A DNA stretch of 37,415 bases from contig NZ_JAAEDM010000048.1 in NCBI RefSeq assembly GCF_018129065.1, positions 1 through 37,415 on the forward strand, written 5' to 3'. The translations under genes and the position numbers were made by a program. The stretch's first letter is position 1. Each line of letters begins with the position of its first letter. Shown here piece after piece: positions 16,816-24,769 of this stretch. Origin of the DNA: Neoroseomonas soli. GTDB taxonomy: Bacteria > Pseudomonadota > Alphaproteobacteria > Acetobacterales > Acetobacteraceae. The notes under the pieces were generated by a model. It had not been told where the DNA came from. It saw only the letters and a program-made list of their open reading frames with translations, and ran no database searches.

Positions 16816-17343
16816 ATGGGCGTTGAGTCGGCGCTGGTCGCGATCGGGGCCAATCTGCCGCGGGCGGGCGGCGGTGGGCCGATCGAGACCTGCCGCTGGG
16901 CGCTGGAGCGCCTGGGGGCGATCCCGCGGATGCGGGTGGCGGCGGTTTCCTCCTGGTGGGAGTCGGCGCCGATCCCGCCGGACCCGAACTCTCCGCCCTT
17001 CGTGAACGGCGTCGCTCTGCTCGAAGGCGAAACGACCCCCGAGGCGCTGCTCGCCGCGCTGCACGCCATCGAGGACGAGGCGGGCCGGCAGCGCCCCTAT
17101 CCCAATGCGCCGCGCGTGCTGGACCTTGATCTGATCGACCTCGGCGGCCGGGTGAGGGAGGCGCCGGGCCCGGTCCTGCCCCATCCGCGCGCCCATCTGC
17201 GCGCCTTCGTGCTGAAGCCCCTGGCCGAGGTGGCGCCAGGCTGGGTGCATCCCGTGCTGAAGGCCCCGGTCGCAGCCCTGGTCGCGGACGTCGAGGACCA
17301 GGCGATCCGAAGGCTCGACAGCGCGCCCGGCGGCGGTGCCTGA
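16816..17343 (+). CDS. folK: 6-hydroxymethyl-7,8-dihydropterin pyrophosphokinase
   Basis: 175 aa. It transfers pyrophosphate from ATP to hydroxymethyl-dihydropterin in folate synthesis. Family signature: ALVAIGANLP at the start, VSSWWESAPI, FVNGVALLEGETTPEALLAALHAIEDEAGRQRPYPNAPRVLDLDLIDLGG (Asp residues bind magnesium), and LPHPRAHLRAFVLKPLAEVAPGW. Slightly long C-terminus. FolP and FolB are not nearby. In alphaproteobacteria folK commonly sits just upstream of rpoZ; here a VOC gene intervenes. Confidence 0.96.
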   Translation: MGVESALVAIGANLPRAGGGGPIETCRWALERLGAIPRMRVAAVSSWWESAPIPPDPNSPPFVNGVALLEGETTPEALLAALHAIEDEAGRQRPYPNAPRVLDLDLIDLGGRVREAPGPVLPHPRAHLRAFVLKPLAEVAPGWVHPVLKAPVAALVADVEDQAIRRLDSAPGGGA

Positions 17344-17350
17344 TGGCGCC

Positions 17351-17725
17351 ATGATCGACCATGTCTCCATCGCCGTGGCCGACCTCGGTCGGGCGGCAGC
17401 CTTCTATGAGGCCGTGCTGGCGCCCCTCGGCCTGTCCCGGCTGGTGACGCGGGAGCGCACCATCGGCTTCGGGAAGCGGTATCCGGAATTCTGGCTGAAC
17501 CTGCGTCCGGAGACGCGGCCGGTCGCCAATCCCGGCGCGCATGTCTGCCTGCGGGCGCCGGATGCCGAGGCCGTCCAGGCCTTCCATGCCGCGGCCCTCC
17601 GGCTCGGCGGCACCGATGAAGGGATGCCCGGCGAGCGCGGCGCCGCCATGACCACCTATTTCGCGGCCTTCGTCGTCGACCCCGACGGCAACAAGATCGA
17701 GGCCGCCTGCTTCCCGCGCACCTAG
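17351..17725 (+). CDS. VOC (glyoxalase/bleomycin-resistance-like) family protein
   Basis: 124 aa, one VOC module with paired beta-alpha-beta-beta-beta units. It begins [27 protein letters not shown], where His4 is the usual first metal ligand; further likely ligands are His in PGAHVCLRA and Glu in NKIEAACF. A GTG at 17336 would add five residues and overlap folK, so the ATG at 17351, 7 nt after folK's stop, is preferred. Members include glyoxalases, dioxygenases and drug-binding proteins; no substrate can be assigned. It is likely co-transcribed with folK. Confidence 0.85.
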   Translation: MIDHVSIAVADLGRAAAFYEAVLAPLGLSRLVTRERTIGFGKRYPEFWLNLRPETRPVANPGAHVCLRAPDAEAVQAFHAAALRLGGTDEGMPGERGAAMTTYFAAFVVDPDGNKIEAACFPRT

Positions 17726-17753
17726 ATAGGGGGGCGTCTCACAGCCTCGCGTC

Positions 17754-17782
17754 TTGCACCGCAGCGCGACGCTGTCTATGTG
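17754..17782 (+). promoter_or_regulatory. Candidate promoter for rpoZ-rel
   Basis: TTGCAC (17754-17759) and TATGTG (17777-17782) are separated by exactly 17 bp in the gap upstream of rpoZ. Initiation near 17789 would give a leader of about 65 nt with GGAG before the ATG. Confidence 0.35.
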
Positions 17783-17852
17783 GGGAGGTTACCGGAGAAG
17801 ACCGGGCGCCGGGAGACCCCTTCCGCGCGCCCCTATCGTGTTTGGAGCCTCC

Positions 17853-18245
17853 ATGGCGCGCGTCACCGTCGAAGACTGCATCGAGAAGGTCCCCAACCGC
17901 TTCGAGCTCGTGCTGCTCGCTGCCCAGCGTGCGCGCAACATCAGCCGCGGAGAGGCGATCGAGGTCGAGCGCGACAACGACAAGAACCCGGTGGTCGCCC
18001 TTCGCGAAATCGCCGAGGAGAAGGTCGAGCTCGCCAGCCTCGAAGGCGACCTGATCAAATCCCTCAGCCGCGCGCCGGAGCCGGAGCCCGCGGAGGAGGA
18101 GGTGATGGACATCATCGCCACCGACGAAAACATCTTCGGCATCATGGAAGTCCAGGAAGAGCCCCTGCCCGAATCGGCCTCCGAGGACATGTCCCCCGAA
18201 GATCTCGAGGCAGCGATCGCCGCCGAGCTGGGCGGCAAGCGCTAA
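17853..18245 (+). CDS. rpoZ: RNA polymerase omega subunit
   Basis: 130 aa. [34 protein letters not shown] is the diagnostic omega N-terminus, and [17 protein letters not shown] completes the conserved core. The C-terminal ~55 residues are an acidic, Glu/Pro-rich tail characteristic of alphaproteobacterial omegas. Omega assists assembly of beta-prime and, in E. coli, forms one ppGpp-binding site with it; the (p)ppGpp enzyme is encoded directly downstream, 12 nt away. The start was set by the motif and a GGAG ribosome-binding site; upstream in-frame codons are non-family. Confidence 0.96.
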   Translation: MARVTVEDCIEKVPNRFELVLLAAQRARNISRGEAIEVERDNDKNPVVALREIAEEKVELASLEGDLIKSLSRAPEPEPAEEEVMDIIATDENIFGIMEVQEEPLPESASEDMSPEDLEAAIAAELGGKR

Positions 18246-18257
18246 GGGCCCGCGCGC

Positions 18258-20537
18258 ATGGGCCAGGGCGCCGGCGGCACCCGACGAACCGGCCCCACGC
18301 TGGCGCCAGAAGGGCTGCGCACCGACGCGGCGCTGGATCCTGGCGCGGAACTTGCCCGCCAGGTCCTTGCCTATGACCCCCGCGCCGATGCGGGAATGAT
18401 CGAGGCCGCCTACCGCCTCGCCGAGGAAGCCCACGCCCCGCAGAAGCGGGAGGACGGGCAGCCCTACATCGTCCATCCCCTCGCGGTCGCCGGCATCCTC
18501 GCCGGCTACCGGCTGGATGCCGCGACCGTCGCCACCGCGCTGCTGCACGACACGGTGGAGGACACCGGCGTCACCCTCGCCGAACTCGAGAAGCGGTTCG
18601 GCAAGGAGGTCGCGCGGCTGGTGGACGGCGTCACCAAGCTGACGCGCCTCGAACTCCAGTCGGAACGCACCAAGCAGGCGGAGAACTTCCGCAAGCTCGT
18701 GCTGGCCATGAGCGAGGACATCCGGGTCCTCATCGTCAAGCTCGCCGACCGGCTGCACAACATGCGGACGCTGGGCGCCGTCGGGAAGCCGGAGAAGCGC
18801 CGCCGCACGGCGCGCGAGACGCTCGAGATCTACGCGCCGCTGGCCGAGCGCATCGGCATGGACGCGCTGAAGACGGAGATCGAGACGCTCTCCTTCCGCG
18901 AGATGAACGCGGATGCCTGGCAGACCATCGCCGCGCGCCTGACCTATCTGCGCGGCCAGGGCGCGGACCTGATCGACGAGATCGAGCAGGACCTCCGCCG
19001 CGTGCTGCGCGAAGCCGGCGTCGAGGTGGTGGAAGTGCAGGGGCGGGAGAAGTCGCCCTATTCCATCTGGCTCAAGATGCAGCGCAAGAACGTGGCGTTC
19101 GAGCAGCTCTCGGACATCATGGCCTTCCGCGTCATCGTGAAGGACAAGCACGACTGCTACGCGGCCCTCGGCGCCATCCATTCCGCCTATCGCGTGGTGC
19201 CGGGGCGCTTCAAGGACTGGATCAGCACGCCGAAGACCAACGGCTACCAGTCGCTGCACACCGGCGTGACGGTGCCCGAGCGCCGCAACGCCAAGATCGA
19301 GGTGCAGATCCGCACCGCGGAGATGCACGAGGTCGCCGAATTCGGCGTCGCCGCGCACTGGGTCTACAAGCAGGGCGAGACGTCGGCGGCGACCCGCAAG
19401 CGCTACCCCTGGGTGCGCGACCTGCTCGAGATCCTGGAAAGCGCGTCCGACCCGCAGGATTTCCTCGACCACACCAAGCTCGAACTGCACCGCGACCAGG
19501 TCTTCTGCTTCACGCCCAAGGGCGACCTGATCGAATTGCCGCGCGGCGCGACGCCGGTGGACTTCGCCTACCAGGTGCACAGCCAGGTCGGCGACAACAC
19601 GGTCGGCGCCAAGGTCAACGGCAAGATCGTCCCGCTGCGCCACGTGCTGGAGAACGGCGACCAGGTCGAGATCATCACCGCCCGCGGCGGCACGCCGAAC
19701 CCGGCCTGGGAACGCTTCGTCGTCACCGGCAAGGCGCGCGCGCGCATCCGCCGCTTCGTCCATGCCCGCCAGCGCGCGGAGCAGAAGGAGGAAGGCCGCG
19801 CGGCGATCGCCAAGATCTTCCGCGCCGCGGGGCTCGACTTCTCGGAAAAGATCGTCGAGCCGGCGGTGAAGGCGCTGAAGCAGCCGGATTTCGAGACGCT
19901 CTGCGTCGCGGTGGCGTCGGGCAACATCTCGGCGCGGGACGTGTTGCACGCGGCGGTGCCGGAACTGCGCCCGCCGGCCCGCTCCGCCGACCAGATGCAG
20001 GTGGTGCGGCCGCGCGGGCGGCTCGGCGCCGGGCAATTGCTGACGCCGGCCAAGGCGGACCGGCCCTCGGCGCTTCGGCGCGATGCGGCGATGGGCGTCA
20101 CCGGCCTGGTCGCCGGCATGGCGGTGCATTTCGCCGGCTGCTGCCACCCGCTGCCGGGGGACCGGATCGTCGGCATCGTCACCACCGGCCGCGGCGTGAC
20201 CATCCACAAGCATGACTGCCATGGGCTCGAGGCCTTCGCCGCCACGCCGGAACGCTTCATCGACGTGGACTGGGAATATGACGGCGGCGCCAAGGGCGGC
20301 CATGTCGGCCGGATCGAGCTGACGGCGGAGAACAGTTCGAACGCGCTGGCCGGCCTGACCACGGCGGTCGCGCGGCAGGAAGGGGCGGTGAACAACCTGC
20401 GCATCCTCAACCGGACACGCGAATGGTGCGAGGTGCTGCTGGACGTCGAGGTGCGCGACACCTCCCACCTTTCGGCCATCCTCGCCGCGCTGCGCGCCTG
20501 TCCCGGCGTGACGCAGGTGGAAAGGGCGAAGGGGTGA
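18258..20537 (+). CDS. rel: Bifunctional (p)ppGpp synthetase/hydrolase (RSH)
   Basis: 759 aa with the full RSH layout. HD hydrolase domain: YIVHPLAVAGIL and ALLHDTVEDTG (His97-Asp98). Synthetase domain: FRVIVKDKHDCYAALGAIHSAYRVVPGRFKDWISTPKTNGYQSLHT, where RFKD is the RxKD form found in bifunctional enzymes rather than the ExDD of RelA-type synthetases. TGS domain: VFCFTPKGDLIELPRGATPVDFAYQVHS. C-terminal Cys/His-containing zinc-finger-like region (HFAGCCHPLPGD) and ACT domain. Both activities look intact, so this is probably the main stringent-response enzyme. It follows rpoZ in an apparent operon. Confidence 0.96.
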   Translation: MGQGAGGTRRTGPTLAPEGLRTDAALDPGAELARQVLAYDPRADAGMIEAAYRLAEEAHAPQKREDGQPYIVHPLAVAGILAGYRLDAATVATALLHDTVEDTGVTLAELEKRFGKEVARLVDGVTKLTRLELQSERTKQAENFRKLVLAMSEDIRVLIVKLADRLHNMRTLGAVGKPEKRRRTARETLEIYAPLAERIGMDALKTEIETLSFREMNADAWQTIAARLTYLRGQGADLIDEIEQDLRRVLREAGVEVVEVQGREKSPYSIWLKMQRKNVAFEQLSDIMAFRVIVKDKHDCYAALGAIHSAYRVVPGRFKDWISTPKTNGYQSLHTGVTVPERRNAKIEVQIRTAEMHEVAEFGVAAHWVYKQGETSAATRKRYPWVRDLLEILESASDPQDFLDHTKLELHRDQVFCFTPKGDLIELPRGATPVDFAYQVHSQVGDNTVGAKVNGKIVPLRHVLENGDQVEIITARGGTPNPAWERFVVTGKARARIRRFVHARQRAEQKEEGRAAIAKIFRAAGLDFSEKIVEPAVKALKQPDFETLCVAVASGNISARDVLHAAVPELRPPARSADQMQVVRPRGRLGAGQLLTPAKADRPSALRRDAAMGVTGLVAGMAVHFAGCCHPLPGDRIVGIVTTGRGVTIHKHDCHGLEAFAATPERFIDVDWEYDGGAKGGHVGRIELTAENSSNALAGLTTAVARQEGAVNNLRILNRTREWCEVLLDVEVRDTSHLSAILAALRACPGVTQVERAKG

Positions 20538-20606
20538 GGCAACCGCGCCGTGCATCCGGTCGCCGCGGGCGCGAGCACCCGGAGACGTGAATCGAATGCA
20601 CCAGAC

Positions 20607-21014
20607 ATGATCATCGGCATTGGCTCGGACGTGCTCGACATCCGCCGTCTCGAAAAGACCATCGAGCGGCATGGCGAGCGCTTCCTCGAGCGCATCTTCA
20701 CCCCGGTCGAGCGCGCCAAGGCGGAACGGCGCACCGAACGCATCCGCGCCGCCACCTACGCCAAGCGCTTCGCGGCGAAGGAGGCGGCGTCCAAGGCCCT
20801 CGGCACCGGCTTCCGGGCCGGGGTGTTCTGGCGCGACCTCGGGGTGGTGAACCTGCCCACGGGCCAGCCGACCCTGCGGCTGACGGGTGGGGCGGCGGAA
20901 CGGCTCGCCGCCATCACCCCGCCGGGCCACCGGGCGGAGATCGCGCTGACCATGACCGACGAATTCCCCTACGCGCAGGCCATGGTCGTCATCACCGCGG
21001 TCCCGCTTCCTTGA
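20607..21014 (+). CDS. acpS: Holo-acyl-carrier-protein synthase
   Basis: 135 aa. It moves 4'-phosphopantetheine from CoA to acyl carrier protein. [22 protein letters not shown] contains magnesium-binding Asp8, and [15 protein letters not shown] contains Glu59. The start at 20607 gives the standard MIIGIG N-terminus; the upstream in-frame ATG/GTG at 20550 is not family-like. No strong ribosome-binding site is seen. In most alphaproteobacteria pdxJ precedes acpS, but here acpS follows the RSH gene after only 69 nt. The TGA overlaps a possible TTG start for lepB. Confidence 0.95.
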   Translation: MIIGIGSDVLDIRRLEKTIERHGERFLERIFTPVERAKAERRTERIRAATYAKRFAAKEAASKALGTGFRAGVFWRDLGVVNLPTGQPTLRLTGGAAERLAAITPPGHRAEIALTMTDEFPYAQAMVVITAVPLP

Positions 21015-21094
21015 CAGAGCGCCCTCCCGCTGGTTTCCCTCCGACGCCCGCGCCGGGCGCAACCCCCTCCCCAGGCCGTCGAAGCACTCATCCC

Positions 21095-21847
21095 ATGGCG
21101 AAGAAGAAGTCCGGCGGCTGGCTGGAGAGCGTCAAGACCATCCTCTATGCGGCGCTGATCGCGATCGGCATCCGCACGGTGGCCTTCGAGCCGTTCAACA
21201 TCCCCTCCGGTTCGATGATCCCGACGCTGCTGGTGGGCGACTACCTGTTCGTGTCGAAGTATTCCTACGGCTATTCGCGGCATTCCATGCCGTTCAGCCC
21301 GAACCTGTTCCAGGGGCGGATCTTCGGCTCCCTGCCGCAGCGCGGCGACGTGGCCGTGTTCAAGCTGCCGCGGGACGGCGCGACCGACTACATCAAGCGC
21401 ATCGTCGGCCTGCCCGGGGACCGCATCCAGGTCCGCAGCGGCATCCTGTACGTGAACGGGACGGCGGTGCGGCGGGAAGCCCTTGGCCCCTACACCGTGG
21501 AAGGCGACGGCCCGCGCATCACGGTCCGCCGCTACCGCGAGACGCTGCCCCCCGAGAACGGCCGCCCCGGCGTGACGCACGAGATCCTGGAAGCCACCGA
21601 CGACGGCCCCTTCGACAACACGGTCGAGTTCCGCGTGCCGGAAGGCCATGTCTTCGCCATGGGCGACAACCGCGACAACAGCCTGGACAGCCGGGCGATG
21701 AACGCGGTCGGCTTCATTCCCGTCGATAACCTGGTCGGCCGGGCGGAATTCATCTTCTTCTCGGTCGACGGCTCCGCCGCGTGGTGGGAGGTCTGGGGCT
21801 GGCCCTTCGCCATCCGCTGGAGCCGGCTCCTCTCCGCCGTGCGATGA
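21095..21847 (+). CDS. lepB: Signal peptidase I
   Basis: 250 aa. It cleaves Sec/Tat signal peptides at the periplasmic face. An N-terminal anchor, VKTILYAALIAIGIRTVAF, precedes the catalytic Ser40 in FNIPSGSMIPTLLVGD; the general base Lys101 is in DYIKRIVGLPGDRI; HVFAMGDNRDNSLDSR is box E. One transmembrane segment, in keeping with many alphaproteobacterial LepBs. An alternative TTG start at 21011 overlaps the acpS stop (TTGA) and would add 28 Pro-rich residues; the ATG was preferred because MAKKKSGGW is typical, although its ribosome-binding site is weak. Confidence 0.95.
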   Translation: MAKKKSGGWLESVKTILYAALIAIGIRTVAFEPFNIPSGSMIPTLLVGDYLFVSKYSYGYSRHSMPFSPNLFQGRIFGSLPQRGDVAVFKLPRDGATDYIKRIVGLPGDRIQVRSGILYVNGTAVRREALGPYTVEGDGPRITVRRYRETLPPENGRPGVTHEILEATDDGPFDNTVEFRVPEGHVFAMGDNRDNSLDSRAMNAVGFIPVDNLVGRAEFIFFSVDGSAAWWEVWGWPFAIRWSRLLSAVR

Positions 21848-21850
21848 TGC

Positions 21851-21873
21851 GACGGCCGCCTTCGGCGCCCGTC
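21851..21873 (+). terminator. Hairpin after lepB
   Basis: GACGGCCGCC and GGCGCCCGTC pair with a single mismatch around a TTC loop, starting 4 nt after the lepB stop. No T-run follows, so it may attenuate rather than fully end the lepB transcript before rnc. Confidence 0.45.
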
Positions 21874-21961
21874 CGGGACTGTGTCGAGCCTCAGGCGCCC
21901 GCACCCGCAGGCTTGGCTGGCGCGTCCTGCACTGCTCTGCCGGGTGCGAATGCCGGGCTCG

Positions 21962-22010
21962 GCGCGGTCGCGCTGCGCGCCCGCGGCCCGAGGCATGGCC
22001 TCGGGCCGCC
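21962..22010 (+). repeat. 49-bp palindrome-bearing intergenic repeat, copy 2
   Basis: The core is a perfect inverted repeat, arms GGCCCGAGGC and GCCTCGGGCC around ATG, preceded by GCGCGGTCGCGC. It aligns with the reverse complement of 13189-13237 at 44 of 49 positions. It lies between lepB and rnc, 21 nt before the rnc start. Confidence 0.6.
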
Positions 22011-22031
22011 GGGTTGGGATAGGGGAGGGGC

Positions 22032-22700
22032 ATGAGCCCTATCGAGGCACGCCTGGGCCACACCTTTGCCGATCCGGCGCTGCTGGAACGGGCGCTGACC
22101 CATCGCAGCGCGGCCGATGCACGCGCCGGGCAGCTCGATTCGAATGAGCGGCTGGAGTTCCTCGGCGACCGCGTGCTCGGGCTGGTGATCGCGGAATGGC
22201 TGTCCGACCGCTACCCCGAGGAGCGGGAGGGGAACCTGACGCGCCGGCTATCGTCCCTGGTGGCGTGGGAGACCCTCGCCAAGGTGGGGGATGCGATCGG
22301 CCTCGCGGAAGCCATCCGCATCCCGCCGGGCGAGGAGCGCGCCGGGCTGCGCGCCCGCCAGACGGTGATGGCCGATGCGGTCGAGGCGCTGCTCGGCGCC
22401 GTCTATCTCGATGGCGGGCTGGAGGCGGCGCGGCAGGTGGTGCGCCGGCACTGGGCCGCGCTGCTGGATGCGGCGCCGAAGCCGCCGGTCTCGGCCAAGA
22501 ACCGGCTGCAGGAATATACGCTCGGCCGGGGGCTCGGCCTGCCGGTCTATCGCCTGGTCTCGGCCGCCGGGCCGTCCCACGCGCCATTCTTCGTCGTCGC
22601 CGTCGGCGCGGCGGGGCGGGAGGCGGAAGGCTCCGGCGACAACAAACGCGCGGCCGAACAGGCGGCCGCCGAAGCCTGGTTGGCAGGGGTGACGTCATGA
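22032..22700 (+). CDS. rnc: Ribonuclease III
   Basis: 222 aa. It cleaves double-stranded RNA in rRNA and mRNA processing. The nuclease signature NERLEFLGDRVLGLVIAEWL and the second acidic site in MADAVEALLGAVYLDGG are intact. The C-terminal double-stranded-RNA-binding domain runs from SAKNRLQEYTLGRGLGLPVYRL to GSGDNKRAAEQAAAEAWL. GGGGAGGGGC precedes the ATG. The stop overlaps the era start (ATGA), the classic rnc-era coupling. The hairpin-bearing repeat just upstream could be an RNase III target, which is speculation. Confidence 0.97.
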   Translation: MSPIEARLGHTFADPALLERALTHRSAADARAGQLDSNERLEFLGDRVLGLVIAEWLSDRYPEEREGNLTRRLSSLVAWETLAKVGDAIGLAEAIRIPPGEERAGLRARQTVMADAVEALLGAVYLDGGLEAARQVVRRHWAALLDAAPKPPVSAKNRLQEYTLGRGLGLPVYRLVSAAGPSHAPFFVVAVGAAGREAEGSGDNKRAAEQAAAEAWLAGVTS

Positions 22701-23596
22701 ATCAGGGAACCCGCTGCGGGCTGGTGGCGATCGTGGGCGCGCCGAATGCCGGCAAGTCCACGCTGGTGAACCGGCTGGCCGGGACGAAGGTGACCATCGT
22801 CTCGCCCAAGCCGCAGACCACGCGCTTCCGCATCCGCGCCGTGGTGATGCATGAGGGCAGCCAGATCATCCTGGTGGACACGCCCGGCATCTTCGCCCCG
22901 CGCCGGCGGCTGGACCGTGCCATGGTCGCCGCCGCCTGGGGCGGCGCGCAGGATGCCGATGTGACGCTGCTGGTGGTCGATGCCCGCGCCGGGCTGACCG
23001 ACGCCGTGCGCAAGATCGCCGAGGGGCTGGCGAAGTCCCGCGTGCCGATCTGGCTGGCGCTGAACAAGACCGACCTGATCGCGCGCGAGCGGCTGCTGCC
23101 GCTGACGGCGGAACTCAACGCCATCCTGCCCTTCGTCGAGACCTTCATGATCTCGGCGGAGAAGGGCGACGGGCTCGACCGGCTGCAGGCGAAGCTGGCG
23201 GAGGCGATGCCGCCGGGGCCGTATCTGTTCCCCGAGGACGAACTCACCGACCTGCCGAACCGGATGCTCGCGGCCGAGATCGTGCGGGAGCAGATCCTGC
23301 GCCAGACGCACCAGGAAGTGCCGCACCATGCTTCCGTGGAAACGGAACAGTGGACGGAGAATGACGACGGCTCGGTGCGGGTGGACTGCACCATCTACGT
23401 CTCCCGCGCGACGCAGAAGGCCATCCTGATCGGCGACAAGGGCAGCCGCATCCGCGCCATCGGCCAGAGCGCACGGATCGAACTGACGAAGCTGCTGGAA
23501 CGCCCCGTGCACCTGTTCCTGAACGTCAAGGAACGCGTGGGCTGGGACGAGGAACGCGCGCGCATCCGCGCGATCGGGCTGGAGGATGCGGGGTGA
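22697..23596 (+). CDS. era: GTPase Era
   Basis: 299 aa. Ribosome-biogenesis GTPase acting on 16S rRNA and the 30S subunit. G1 GAPNAGKST (residues 14-22), a T-rich switch I (QTTRFRIR), G3 DTPG and G4 NKTD are present. The C-terminal KH domain includes ILIGDKGSRIRAIGQSARIELTKLLERPVHLFLNVKER. The start ATG overlaps the rnc stop. It is the last gene of the lepB-rnc-era run, because an antisense gene follows and recO is displaced beyond it. Confidence 0.97.
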   Translation: MNQGTRCGLVAIVGAPNAGKSTLVNRLAGTKVTIVSPKPQTTRFRIRAVVMHEGSQIILVDTPGIFAPRRRLDRAMVAAAWGGAQDADVTLLVVDARAGLTDAVRKIAEGLAKSRVPIWLALNKTDLIARERLLPLTAELNAILPFVETFMISAEKGDGLDRLQAKLAEAMPPGPYLFPEDELTDLPNRMLAAEIVREQILRQTHQEVPHHASVETEQWTENDDGSVRVDCTIYVSRATQKAILIGDKGSRIRAIGQSARIELTKLLERPVHLFLNVKERVGWDEERARIRAIGLEDAG

Positions 23597-23599
23597 GCG

Positions 23600-23630
23600 G
23601 GCGCCCAGGCCGGATCAGGGCCTGGGCGCC
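23600..23630. terminator. Strong hairpin between convergent era and Bug receptor genes
   Basis: GGCGCCCAGGCC (23600-23611) pairs perfectly over 12 bp with 23619-23630 around a 7-nt loop. It lies in the 42-nt gap between two stop codons and can serve as a two-way terminator, although neither side has a T-run. Confidence 0.6.
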
Positions 23631-23638
23631 GCCGCCCG

Positions 23639-24613
23639 TCAGTCGGCCGAAGCGCCGGTCAGGCGCACCAGTTCCTCCATCAGCGCGACGTCGCGGCGCT
23701 GGATGTCGGCCAGTTGCTCGGGGCCGCCGCCGACCGGCAGGTAGCCCAGCCCTTCCATGCGCTGCCGGACCTCCGGCGCGCGCACGCCGGCCGCGATGGA
23801 ATCGGACATGACCTGGATGATGTTCGCGGGCGTGCGCGCCGGGGCGAAGATGCCGATCCAGCTGTTGAAGGCGTAGCCCGCCACGGTATCGGAAATCGGC
23901 GGCACCTCGGGCAGCGCCGGCATCCGTTCGGTGCGGGTCACGCCGAGCGGGCGCACCTGGCCGCTCTGGATGAAGGACATGGTTTCCGCGAGGGGCGAGA
24001 AGACGAGGTCGAGCCGCCCGGCGACGAGGTCGGCCATGGCAGGCGCGCCGCCGCGATAGGGGATGTGCGTGAAGGTGACGCCGGCCTTCTGCTCGAACAG
24101 CGCGGCGGCAAAATGCTGCGTGCCGCCGACGCCGCTGGTGCCGAGGTTGATCTTGCCCGGATTGGCGCGGGCATAGGCGATGAGTTCGGCGATGCTGCGG
24201 ATCGGCAGGGATGGCCGGACCACCGCGACCGCCGCGCTGACGAGCACGAGCGAGACCGGCGCGAAGTCGTTGACCACGTGGAAGGGCAGGTTCCGGTAAA
24301 GGAACTGGTTCGTCGCATGCGTGCCGACGGAGGCGACGACGTAGGTGTAGCCATCCGGCGCGCTGCGCGCGACATGCTCGGTCCCGATGTTGCCGGCGCC
24401 GCCGACGCGGTTCTCGACCACGACGGGCTGGCCGAGCGGGCCGCTGATGGCGTTCGCGACCAGGCGCCCCGAGGTATCCGTGCTGCCCCCGGCGGCGAAG
24501 CCGACGATGAAGCGGATGGGCCGGTCCGGGCGCCAGGGGCCCTGGGCAGCGGCTGGGAATGTGGTGAGCAGCGGCACGGTGCCGAGCGCGCCCAGCAGGG
24601 TGCGGCGGTCCAT
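23639..24613 (-). CDS. Bug-type (TctC family) periplasmic solute receptor
   Basis: 324 aa. A signal peptide with a twin-arginine-like start, MDRRTLLGALGTVPLLTTFPAAAQG, is followed by the tripartite tricarboxylate receptor fold: PIRFIVGFAAGGSTDTSGRLVA, PVVVENRVGGAGNIGTEHVA, ANPGKINLGTSGVGGTQHFAAALF and PYRGGAPAMADLVAGRLDL. AAGGAAAC precedes the ATG. These receptors bind carboxylates or other small acids; no TctA/TctB membrane genes are nearby, so it is an orphan. A TTGACA hexamer at 24691-24696 on this strand could be its -35, with a poor -10. It lies antisense between era and recO. Confidence 0.93.
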   Translation of the reverse strand: MDRRTLLGALGTVPLLTTFPAAAQGPWRPDRPIRFIVGFAAGGSTDTSGRLVANAISGPLGQPVVVENRVGGAGNIGTEHVARSAPDGYTYVVASVGTHATNQFLYRNLPFHVVNDFAPVSLVLVSAAVAVVRPSLPIRSIAELIAYARANPGKINLGTSGVGGTQHFAAALFEQKAGVTFTHIPYRGGAPAMADLVAGRLDLVFSPLAETMSFIQSGQVRPLGVTRTERMPALPEVPPISDTVAGYAFNSWIGIFAPARTPANIIQVMSDSIAAGVRAPEVRQRMEGLGYLPVGGGPEQLADIQRRDVALMEELVRLTGASAD

Positions 24614-24769
24614 TGGTGTTTCCTTTCCCGGTCGGCGGCGCCGTCGAGGGCGCCGCGATGCGCGGGCAACGAGCCTCAGCCGGGAATTCTTGTCAAACCG
24701 CTCGCCGCCCGCATGCGATGCGCTATGAGGGAATCGCATGCCGAGCATCACCTCCCACTGAGCCGCAGG

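Noticed and set aside
17739..21062. 1107-codon minus-strand open frame opposite rpoZ, rel and acpS
   Set aside because: The plus-strand genes have clear catalytic motifs. The antisense frame has none and arises from high GC at third codon positions.
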